From positions 1 through 5,080 of the forward strand of contig JASLCW010000046.1 of assembly GCA_030151765.1 (NCBI GenBank): a stretch of DNA of 5,080 bases. The letters run 5' to 3'. The stretch is from Marmoricola sp. (GTDB lineage Bacteria; Actinomycetota; Actinomycetes; Propionibacteriales; Nocardioidaceae). The notes beneath the pieces were generated by a model. The model searched no databases. It was not told where the DNA came from and worked only from the letters and a program-made list of their open reading frames with translations. Shown here piece after piece: positions 1-5,080 of this stretch; position 1 is the stretch's first letter; each line of letters opens with the position of its first letter. Both the position numbers and the translations under genes were made by a program.

Positions 1-5
1 CGCAT

Positions 6-82
6 GGTGGGCGTAGCTCAGCTGGTAGAGCATCGCGTTGTGGTCGCGAGGGTCGCGGGTTCAAGCCCCGTCGCTCACCCCA
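6..82 (+). tRNA. tRNA-His (anticodon GTG)
   Basis: This is a complete cloverleaf. The acceptor strands 7-13 and 72-78 pair over seven positions with one G:U. The D-stem is GCTC/GAGC, and the anticodon stem TCGCG (33-37) pairs with CGCGA (45-49) around loop TTGTGGT, with anticodon GTG at 40-42. The T-arm GCGGG/CCCGT encloses TTCAAGC (60-66). G6 supplies the extra G-1 typical of tRNA-His and faces discriminator C79. CCA is encoded at 80-82. The tRNA decodes His CAC/CAU codons. Its promoter must lie left of the window. Its 3' half is duplicated downstream. Confidence 0.97.
40..82 (+). repeat. 43-bp direct repeat, copy 1 (tRNA-His 3' half; att-like)
   Basis: This segment runs from the first anticodon base (G40) through the encoded CCA (A82). 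It is identical, base for base, to 145-187; the flanking bases differ on both sides (T39 versus C144, A83 versus G188). An exact repeat spanning anticodon loop to tRNA 3' end is the usual shape of the core shared by attB and attP for tyrosine integrases that target tRNA genes. That it is an att site is inference, because no integrase is in the window. Confidence 0.7.
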
Positions 83-87
83 AGCAC

Positions 88-121
88 AGCAGCCCCGCAG
101 GCATCCGCCTGCGGGGCTGCT
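88..121 (+). terminator. Hairpin terminator after tRNA-His
   Basis: A perfect 15-bp stem (AGCAGCCCCGCAGGC at 88-102, its complement at 107-121) closes on a 4-base loop ATCC. It starts 5 bases after the tRNA CCA. There is no U tract after it (next bases CGCATGATCG), so it resembles the U-poor terminators common in high-GC actinobacteria. It sits in the 62-bp spacer between the two tRNA-derived repeats. Confidence 0.75.
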
Positions 122-144
122 CGCATGATCGAGGCTCCGCCAAC

Positions 145-187
145 GTGGTCGCGAGGGTCGCGGGTTCAAGCCCCGTCGCTCACCCCA
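145..187 (+). repeat. 43-bp direct repeat, copy 2: orphan tRNA-His 3' half (att scar candidate)
   Basis: This is an exact copy of the tRNA-His 3' half: anticodon GTG, 3' anticodon strand, full T-arm, 3' acceptor strand, discriminator C and CCA. The bases before it (GAGGCTCCGCCAAC) do not resemble a tRNA 5' half and offer no strand to pair with the acceptor CGCTCAC, so it cannot fold into a tRNA. Perfect identity over 43 bp suggests either a recent origin or upkeep by recombination. The likeliest reading is the far-side attachment site left when an integrated element was lost or deleted. A partial tandem duplication of the tRNA gene is the alternative. Confidence 0.7.
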
Positions 188-194
188 GGTAAAG

Positions 195-228
195 CAGCAG
201 GCCAGGAGGAGAACCTCCTGGCCTGCTG
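195..228. terminator. Hairpin terminator, probably bidirectional
   Basis: A 15-bp perfect stem (195-209 with 214-228) encloses loop AGAA. On the + strand it is followed within two bases by TCTTT. On the - strand it is followed by GCTTT. It begins 8 bases after the orphan tRNA 3' half and lies 10 bases past the stop codon of the converging pirin gene, so it can end transcription from both sides. Confidence 0.8.
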
Positions 229-237
229 TCTTTGTCC

Positions 238-1230
238 TCAGCCCTCTTGCAGCGTGTTCGGTGCGCCGTGGACATTCAGCGGCGTGGTCGGGATGACGCC
301 GAGGCGGCCCTTCTGGAAGTCCTCGTACGCCGTCATCACCTCCTGCTTGGTGTTCATCACGAACGGTCCCGCCCAGGCGATCGGCTCCCGGATCGGCTCA
401 CCACCGAGGATGACCACGTCGAGCGCCGGCGTACGGCTCTCCTGCTGCTTGTCGGCGGCGACGGTGATGAAGTCGCCGGCACCGAGGACGGCGAGATTGC
501 CGGTGCGGACCGGGGTGCCCTCGAGGCCGACCGTGCCGCGACCGGACATCACGTAGACGAGCGCGTTGTACGACGCCTGCCACGGGAGCTCGAGCCGGGC
601 TCCGGGCGCGACGGTGGCGTGCACCATCGTCATCGGGGTGAAGGTCGAGCCGGGGCCGTGCGTCTCCCCCACACTGCCGGCGATCACCCGGACCAGCGCA
701 CCGGCATCGGCGGACGTGGTCAGGCCCACCTGGCCGCTGCGGATGTCCTGGTACTGCGGGGCATTCATCTTCGCGGTGCGCGGCAGGTTCACCCAGAGCT
801 GGAGACCGTGGAAGAGGCCGCCCTTCTGGACCAGCCACTCCGGCGGCGCCTCGATGTGGAGCAGGCCGGAGCCGGCGGTCATCCACTGGGTGTCACCGTT
901 GGTGATGGTGCCACCGCCGCCATTGCTGTCCTGGTGCTCGAAGACGCCGTCGATCATGTACGTGACGGTCTCGAAGCCGCGGTGCGGGTGCCACGGCGTT
1001 CCCTTCGGCTCGCCGGCAGCGTACTCGACCTCACCCATCTGGTCCAGGTGGATGAAGGGATCGAGATCGCGCAGGTCGACTCCGGCGAAGGCTCGGCGAA
1101 CCGGGAAGCCTTCACCCTCGTAGCCGGTCGGGGCGTCGGTCACCTGCTTGACGGGTCGGACCGTGTCGCCGAGGCCGGGAACCGGCAGCCTGCTCAGCGT
1201 GGTCAGATCGTCGACGGTCACTGCTGGCAT
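238..1230 (-). CDS. Pirin family protein (bicupin metalloprotein)
   Basis: The predicted protein has 330 residues and should be a cytoplasmic two-cupin pirin. The N-terminal cupin carries the family signature WHPHRGFETVTYM, with metal ligands H81 and H83, and then GSGLLHIE with H125 and E127. This matches the His-His-His-Glu iron site known in human pirin and E. coli YhhW. The second, metal-less cupin covers roughly residues 190-290 and contains YVMSGRGTVGLEG. Some bacterial pirins are quercetin dioxygenases and others bind and modulate metabolic enzymes, for example PirA of Streptomyces ambofaciens acting on fatty-acid oxidation; the substrate here cannot be told from sequence. I chose ATG 1230 because the Shine-Dalgarno GAGAAGG (1245-1239) lies 8 bases before it. 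In-frame GTG 1239 overlaps that site and ATG 1236 is only 2 bases away. The gene is divergent from the oxidoreductase and converges on the tRNA-His terminators. Confidence 0.93.
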   Translation of the reverse strand: MPAVTVDDLTTLSRLPVPGLGDTVRPVKQVTDAPTGYEGEGFPVRRAFAGVDLRDLDPFIHLDQMGEVEYAAGEPKGTPWHPHRGFETVTYMIDGVFEHQDSNGGGGTITNGDTQWMTAGSGLLHIEAPPEWLVQKGGLFHGLQLWVNLPRTAKMNAPQYQDIRSGQVGLTTSADAGALVRVIAGSVGETHGPGSTFTPMTMVHATVAPGARLELPWQASYNALVYVMSGRGTVGLEGTPVRTGNLAVLGAGDFITVAADKQQESRTPALDVVILGGEPIREPIAWAGPFVMNTKQEVMTAYEDFQKGRLGVIPTTPLNVHGAPNTLQEG

Positions 1231-1238
1231 CGTCATCA

Positions 1239-1245
1239 CCTTCTC
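1239..1245 (-). promoter_or_regulatory. Ribosome binding site deciding the pirin start
   Basis: GAGAAGG on the - strand lies 8 bases before ATG 1230. Its position argues against the two earlier in-frame starts at 1239 (GTG, overlapping the site) and 1236 (ATG, 2 bases away). Confidence 0.6.
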
Positions 1246-1267
1246 GTTGGTCGGGATGCCTGACTCA

Positions 1268-1273
1268 ACAGTA
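1268..1273 (-). promoter_or_regulatory. Candidate -10 element of the pirin gene
   Basis: TACTGT on the - strand fits the actinobacterial TANNNT -10 pattern and would place the transcript start near 1261, about 30 bases before ATG 1230. A poor -35 (TTCCGG, 1291-1296) sits 17 bases upstream. Six-base matches like this are common by chance, so it is tentative. Confidence 0.35.
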
Positions 1274-1287
1274 GTTGAAACTTAAAC
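1274..1287. promoter_or_regulatory. Operator-like palindrome in the divergent promoter region
   Basis: GTTGAAACTTAAAC reads GTTnAAnnTTnAAC, with every specified position symmetric. It is AT-rich within a GC-rich window. It lies between the candidate -35 and -10 of pirin and just upstream of the oxidoreductase promoter, where a dimeric repressor (MarR type, for example) could act on one or both genes. No regulator gene lies in the window. The site is inferred from symmetry and position alone. Confidence 0.4.
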
Positions 1288-1310
1288 ATTCCGGAAGACC
1301 CGGCCGCCCC

Positions 1311-1316
1311 TAGAGT
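1311..1316 (+). promoter_or_regulatory. -10 element of a probable leaderless oxidoreductase transcript
   Basis: TAGAGT fits TANNNT and ends 6 bases before ATG 1323, so transcription would start at or next to the start codon. There is no Shine-Dalgarno-like purine run upstream of this ATG, which agrees with leaderless translation, common in actinobacteria. No convincing -35 is visible near 1288-1293. Confidence 0.5.
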
Positions 1317-1322
1317 TGCCGT

Positions 1323-2890
1323 ATGACAGCCTCTCCCTCCGAGGTCGACGTCGCGATCGTCGGCGGCGGCCACAACGGAGTCGCCGCCGCGGCCTACCTG
1401 GCGCGTGCCGGCCTGCGCACCGTGGTCCTCGAACGGCGCCCGTACGTCGGCGGTGCCGCGGTCAGCGCGGAGGCCTTCCCCGGCACCGGGGTCCGGCTCT
1501 CCCGCTACTCCTACCTGGTGTCACTGCTCCCCGAGTCGATCGCACGCGAGCTCGACCTGGCCGTGGAACTGCGCTCCCGCGCGACCGCGTCGTACACGCC
1601 GGCGCTCCGCGACGGGCGCCCCACGGGCCTGTACGTCGAGCAGGAGGCCGGACCGGTCACGCGTGAGTCCTTCCGGTCCCTGACCGGCTCCGATGCCGAC
1701 TACGAGGCATGGGAGGCCTTCTACGACGAGGTCGGGGCCTTCGCCCGCGCGCTCGCGCCCACCTTCACCGGGCCGCTGCCCACGGCGGGTGCCCTTCGCG
1801 AGCGGGTGGACCCGGCACTGTGGCAGGAACTGGTCGAGGAGCCCCTGGGCCGGTCCGTCGAGCGTCGCTTCCGGGACGACCTGGTGCGCGGTGTCGTCGC
1901 GACCGATGCGCTGATCGGCACCTTCGCCTCGATGCACGACCCCTCGCTGATCCAGAACCGCTGTTTCCTCTACCACCTCGTCGGCAACGGCACCGGCGAG
2001 TGGCGGGTGCCGGCCGGGGCATGGGCACGGTGACGGACGCGATGGCGCGCAGCGCGGCCGCCGCCGGCGCCGACCTGCGTACGTCGTGCACCGTCACCCA
2101 CATCGTGCCCGGCCGGCCGGGCACCGTCGCCTGGACCGACGACCAGGGAAGCCACGAACTGACCGCCCGGCACATCCTCGCGAATGTGGCGCCGGCCGTG
2201 CTCGCGGAGCTCGTGGGCGATGCCGCTGACGCGCCGCGGCCCGAGGGCGCCCAGCTGAAGATCAACTTCCTCCTCGACCGGCTCCCCCGCCTTCGCACGG
2301 ACGACGACCCAGCCCTCGCCTTCGCCGGCACCTTCCACGTGGGCGAGGAGTACGCCGCCCTCGAGACGGCGTACCGGCAAGCCCTGACGGGGATCCCGGA
2401 GCGGCCCCCGGGCGAGTTCTACTGCCACTCCCTCACCGACGACTCGATCCTCGGGCCGCTCGCCGGAACCGGCGCCCAGACGCTCACCTACTTCGGCCTG
2501 CACATGCCCGCGCGCCTCTTCGAGGAGGACCCGGCCGGAGCGAAGGCGCTGGCGGTCGAGCGGGCGATCGCCACCATCGACGACCACCTCGCCGAACCGC
2601 TGATGAACTGCGTGAGCACCGGCCCCGACGGCCGGCCCTGCATCGAGGCGAAGATCCCGCAGGAGATCGAGGCCGACCTGGCGATGCCGGGCGGCCACAT
2701 CTTCCACGGTGACCTCGCCTGGCCCTGGGCACCCGACGAGGCCGACCTGTCGACGCCCGCACGCCGGTGGGGTGTCGAGACGTCCTGGCCGGGCGTCCTC
2801 GTCTGCGGCTCGGGAGCACGACGGGGTGGCGCCGTGAGCGCCCTGGGCGGCCACAACGCCGCGCACGCCGTACTGGAGGAGCTCACCTAG
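1323..2890 (+). pseudogene. Phytoene-desaturase-like FAD-dependent oxidoreductase (COG1233 type), frameshifted
   Basis: If one base is restored at 2016-2019 this is a 522-residue flavoprotein, close to the usual length of about 520. The N-terminus has the dinucleotide-binding fold: VDVAIVGGGHNGVAAAAYL, with GxGxxG at G14, G16 and G19, and the ribose-binding acidic residue E37 in VVLERRPYVGG. The C-terminus has the family's second FAD motif, CGSGARRGGAVSALGGHNAA (about residues 495-514). Members, including human PYROXD2 and carotenoid desaturase relatives, are FAD amine/desaturase-type enzymes; the substrate is unknown here. The first frame stops at TGA 2031-2033 after 236 residues. The second frame continues from about 2018 to TAG 2888-2890. 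Both FAD-binding motifs are needed for one site, so the separate halves are probably inactive. No other disruption is visible, so the break is either recent or a sequencing error. ATG 1323 is chosen as the start because a -10 lies just upstream. Confidence 0.85.
2013..2033 (+). other. Frameshift point in the oxidoreductase
   Basis: The upstream frame reads V-P-A-G-A-W-A-R-stop. The family usually reads G-N-G-T-G-E-W-x-V-P-x-G-G-M-G, and adding one G to the four-base run 2016-2019 restores V-P-A-G-G-M-G-T-V-T-D-A exactly. The downstream frame also has an ATG at 2021 that overlaps the upstream TGA (2031-2033) by 13 bases, so the 3' half could be a separate 289-residue product (2021-2890) if translation restarts. 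No good Shine-Dalgarno spacing supports that. Confidence 0.8.
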
Positions 2891-4905
2891 CCCGCGCGTA
2901 CGACGAAGGTCGAGCCCACGCCCACCGCGGAATCGACCTCGATGGTGGCGTCGTGCAGTTCCGCGATCGTCTGGGCGATGTTGAGGCCCAGGCCGCTGCC
3001 CCGGATGGCCGCGTCCTGGGCCGTCGTGGCCCGGTAGAAGCGCTGGAAGAGCATGTCGTGCTCCTCGGACGGGATGCCGATGCCGGTGTCGCGAACCGTG
3101 ATCCGCCAGCCGGCGGACGGCTCGGACAGCCGCACCTCGACCAGACCGCCGTCAGGTGTGAACTTGATGGCATTGCGCACCAGGTTGGTGACCATCCGCT
3201 CCAGGAGGCGCGGATCGCCGACGACCGGAACCGGTTCGGACGGCGTCTCGACGGTGAGCGTCAGCTCGCGGCCGAAGAGCCCGGGCCGGAAGATCTCCTC
3301 GGCATCCCGGATCACCGCACGTAGGTCGACGTCCTCGTGCGTCATCCCGCCGACGAGCGTGTCGACGCTGGACCGGGCGAGCAGGTCGTCGATGAGGGTC
3401 AGCAGCCGATCGCTGTTGTGTGCCATCCGGGCGAGTACGCCGAGCTGCTCCTCGCTCATCGGGCCGTAGCTCTGGTCGAGGAGCAGTTCGAGGTAGCCGA
3501 CGATATTGGTCATCGGCGTACGGAGCTCGTGGCTGACCGTGGACACGAACGAGTCCTTGGCGCGCTCGACGCCACGCAGTCGTTCGGCGGCACTGCTCTC
3601 GATCCGGAGCGCCTCCTCGAGCGCCTGCTGGGTGCGCACCCGCTCGGTGACGTCCTCGGCGGTGCCCACCCAGCCGAGGACACGTTGCTCGGCGTCGTAC
3701 ACCGGTTGCAGGACCATCGACAGGATCCGCGGCTCGCCGTCCGCCCGGACGAAGGCGATGTCGACCGCGCCGTGGACGCTGTGCTCGCGGACGGCGTTGA
3801 CGACGGCCCGGTGGGTCGGCTCGCAGCCGAGCTTCTCCGCGAGCCGGTGGATCTCGGCCTCGGTGTGCAGCATCGACGGGTTCTTGCCGATCACCTCGGA
3901 CGCCTGGTAGCCCAGTACCCGTTCGGCGCCCGGGTTGAAGCTGCCGATCAGTCCGTCGCCGTCGATGCCGATGATGCAGGTTCCCCGGACACTCTCCAGG
4001 AGCCGGTTGTTCCAGTTCTGCGCTGCGCTGGCCCGCGCCGCGCTACGGCGTTCGAGCGCCACCATGATCGCGAACGGGATCGTCGCGATCGCGCAGCTGA
4101 GCACGAAGAGACGCGGCGCGATCTGGGCGAAGGCGCCCTGCGCGCGGACGCCGGTGACGACGGCGAGCGAGTCGGGATCGAGTGACTCGGCGACCACCAC
4201 GACGCCGTACACCCAGACGATCTGGGCGCAGATCTCCCAGATGGGAGCGCGCAGGGCCGTCCACACCAGCACCGGCAGCACCAGCATCGCCCCGTTGGGC
4301 ACCGACACCGGGCTGACCGCGAGCACGGAGACGACGATCAGGGCCAGCCAGCGGGCCTCCCGCTCGAAGGGGCGCGCAGCGGGGCGTCCTTGGCGCTGCA
4401 CCGAGGGCAGGAAGAGCGGAACGATCACCAGCATGTGCAGCAGCTGCGCGATCGCCGTACCGACACCGGCCCGCCAGCCGACCAGCCCGTCCGGCGACAC
4501 CCAGGCGACCGCACCGACGAGAAGACCCGCGACGAGGGCGCCGGCGACACAGCTGAGCACCAGCTTGAAGACCTCGACCACCGCCGTACCGTCGCCGGGC
4601 CAGCTGTCCGGATGCAGCAGCTCGGCGACGACCACGCCACCGACGGCCAGGCCCGCCAGGTACGACGCGATCCACAGCGGATGATCGAAGGCGATCATCA
4701 GCGGCGCGGCCGCGGCGACCGCGCCGGCCAGGACCAGGGGCACCCGCTGGCGCCGGGGCGTGATCACCGCGAGGCCCGCGAGCAGGCCCCCGGGAAGCAT
4801 GTAGAGACGCCCGGCAGAGGTGTTCTCGAGGACGATGTTGGCGAGTCCCACGAAGACCAGCAGGAGAAGCACGTACGTCGTGTCGCGCCACCGGTGCTGC
4901 GTCAC
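2887..4905 (-). CDS. Membrane sensor histidine kinase (MASE1-like, PAS, HisKA, HATPase_c)
   Basis: This 672-residue protein is a two-component sensor in the cytoplasmic membrane. Residues 1-285 hold about eight to ten hydrophobic segments (e.g. 10-27, 55-72, 112-136, 148-167, 184-200, 222-240, 262-283). The LPGGLLAGLAVITPRR region recalls MASE1 sensory domains. A PAS domain with its PAC end spans about 298-424 (FNPGAERVLGY; GWVGTAEDVTER). A likely coiled-coil linker covers 425-452. HisKA follows with phosphoacceptor H459 in FVSTVSHELRTP. HATPase_c has the N box (TNLVRNAIKF, N578), G1 DTGIG (606-610), F box (F620, F623) and G2 GSGLG (636-640), so it should be active. There is no receiver domain. 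GTG 4905 is the start because GGGAGG (4917-4912) lies 6 bases upstream. No response regulator adjoins it. Its stop overlaps the oxidoreductase stop tail-to-tail. The signal it senses is unknown. Confidence 0.93.
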   Translation of the reverse strand: MTQHRWRDTTYVLLLLVFVGLANIVLENTSAGRLYMLPGGLLAGLAVITPRRQRVPLVLAGAVAAAAPLMIAFDHPLWIASYLAGLAVGGVVVAELLHPDSWPGDGTAVVEVFKLVLSCVAGALVAGLLVGAVAWVSPDGLVGWRAGVGTAIAQLLHMLVIVPLFLPSVQRQGRPAARPFEREARWLALIVVSVLAVSPVSVPNGAMLVLPVLVWTALRAPIWEICAQIVWVYGVVVVAESLDPDSLAVVTGVRAQGAFAQIAPRLFVLSCAIATIPFAIMVALERRSAARASAAQNWNNRLLESVRGTCIIGIDGDGLIGSFNPGAERVLGYQASEVIGKNPSMLHTEAEIHRLAEKLGCEPTHRAVVNAVREHSVHGAVDIAFVRADGEPRILSMVLQPVYDAEQRVLGWVGTAEDVTERVRTQQALEEALRIESSAAERLRGVERAKDSFVSTVSHELRTPMTNIVGYLELLLDQSYGPMSEEQLGVLARMAHNSDRLLTLIDDLLARSSVDTLVGGMTHEDVDLRAVIRDAEEIFRPGLFGRELTLTVETPSEPVPVVGDPRLLERMVTNLVRNAIKFTPDGGLVEVRLSEPSAGWRITVRDTGIGIPSEEHDMLFQRFYRATTAQDAAIRGSGLGLNIAQTIAELHDATIEVDSAVGVGSTFVVRAG

Positions 4906-4909
4906 GTGT

Positions 4910-4917
4910 CACCTCCC
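4910..4917 (-). promoter_or_regulatory. Strong ribosome binding site of the kinase
   Basis: GGGAGGTG on the - strand is nearly a full anti-16S match. It places the GTG at 4905 at normal spacing, which supports that non-ATG start. Confidence 0.7.
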
Positions 4918-4990
4918 ATCATCGTCCGGACCGGGACCAAAGTCTCCCACCGCTGCAGGCGATACTCGATTTCGTCATCGCGCCGAGGGC

Positions 4991-4999
4991 TGCTAATGT
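4991..4999 (+). promoter_or_regulatory. Candidate extended -10 promoter of tRNA-Lys
   Basis: TGC followed by TAATGT (4994-4999) forms a TGn-extended TANNNT -10, which would start transcription near 5006, about 8 bases before the mature tRNA. The -35 position (TTCGTC, 4971-4976, 17-base spacer) is a weak match. The divergent kinase promoter must share this 108-bp spacer, but I could not place it with confidence. Confidence 0.5.
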
Positions 5000-5013
5000 T
5001 CCACACGCTTCAC

Positions 5014-5080
<67 letters not shown>

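Noticed and set aside
4..192. Small + strand reading frame giving VAQLVEH...VAGSSPVAHP twice
   Set aside because: It is the translation of the tRNA-His gene and its duplicated 3' half. This peptide pattern is a well-known false protein from tRNA genes.
232..1263. 343-codon open frame on the + strand opposite pirin
   Set aside because: It is a high-GC shadow: Arg/Gly/Ala/His-rich with no family motif, while the - strand encodes a full pirin with metal ligands.
2013..2033. Programmed -1 frameshifting in the oxidoreductase
   Set aside because: The shift is formally -1, but GCC GGG GCA is not a slippery heptamer: slipping back would put the Gly-tRNA on CGG. No obvious downstream stimulatory structure was identified by eye.
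3337..4185. Long + strand open frames opposite the kinase (also 4390 to the window end)
   Set aside because: They are shadows of the kinase reading frame. The protein is low-complexity and Arg/Asp-rich, and the last one runs through the tRNA-Lys gene.
4924..4931. Perfect palindrome GTCCGGAC in the kinase 5' leader
   Set aside because: An 8-base GC palindrome is expected by chance in DNA this GC-rich, and no longer symmetry surrounds it.
83..5013. Whole segment between tRNA-His and tRNA-Lys as a genomic island
   Set aside because: It contains no integrase, transposase or conjugation gene, shows no composition change by eye, and there is no copy of the 43-bp repeat near the tRNA-Lys end.

Overview
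The window is high-GC DNA with strongly G/C-biased third codon positions, a GTG start with a strong Shine-Dalgarno site, a TANNNT promoter that suggests a leaderless mRNA, and tRNAs of bacterial type. Together with a membrane (MASE1-like)-PAS-histidine kinase, this points to a high-GC actinobacterium. A Nocardioides-like member of the Nocardioidaceae is my best guess, but that is inference from style and not proven by the sequence.

Layout from left to right. (1) A complete tRNA-His(GTG) lies at 6-82 on the + strand. It is followed by a 15-bp perfect terminator-like hairpin, then by an exact 43-bp second copy of the tRNA's 3' half (anticodon through CCA) at 145-187, then by a second 15-bp hairpin. 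The duplicated 3' half has the form of an attachment-site scar left by a tRNA-targeting integrative element. No integrase or cargo is visible. (2) A pirin-family cupin gene lies on the - strand (238-1230) and converges on the tRNA region. (3) A short divergent promoter region carries an imperfect operator-like palindrome. (4) A phytoene-desaturase-like (COG1233 type) FAD oxidoreductase runs on the + strand (1323-2890). It is broken by an apparent 1-nt deletion in a G run at 2016-2019. (5) A MASE1-like/PAS/HisKA/HATPase_c hybrid-less sensor kinase lies on the - strand (2887-4905). It is tail-to-tail with the oxidoreductase, and the two stop codons overlap in a shared CTAG. (6) A 108-bp divergent spacer leads to a tRNA-Lys(CTT) on the + strand that is cut off by the window end.

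The pirin and oxidoreductase are divergent and could share regulation through the spacer. The kinase has no response regulator next to it in this window, so it is an orphan here. I see no CRISPR, transposase, phage gene or other defence-type system. The two observations most worth following up are the tRNA-His 3'-half duplication and the frameshift in the oxidoreductase.
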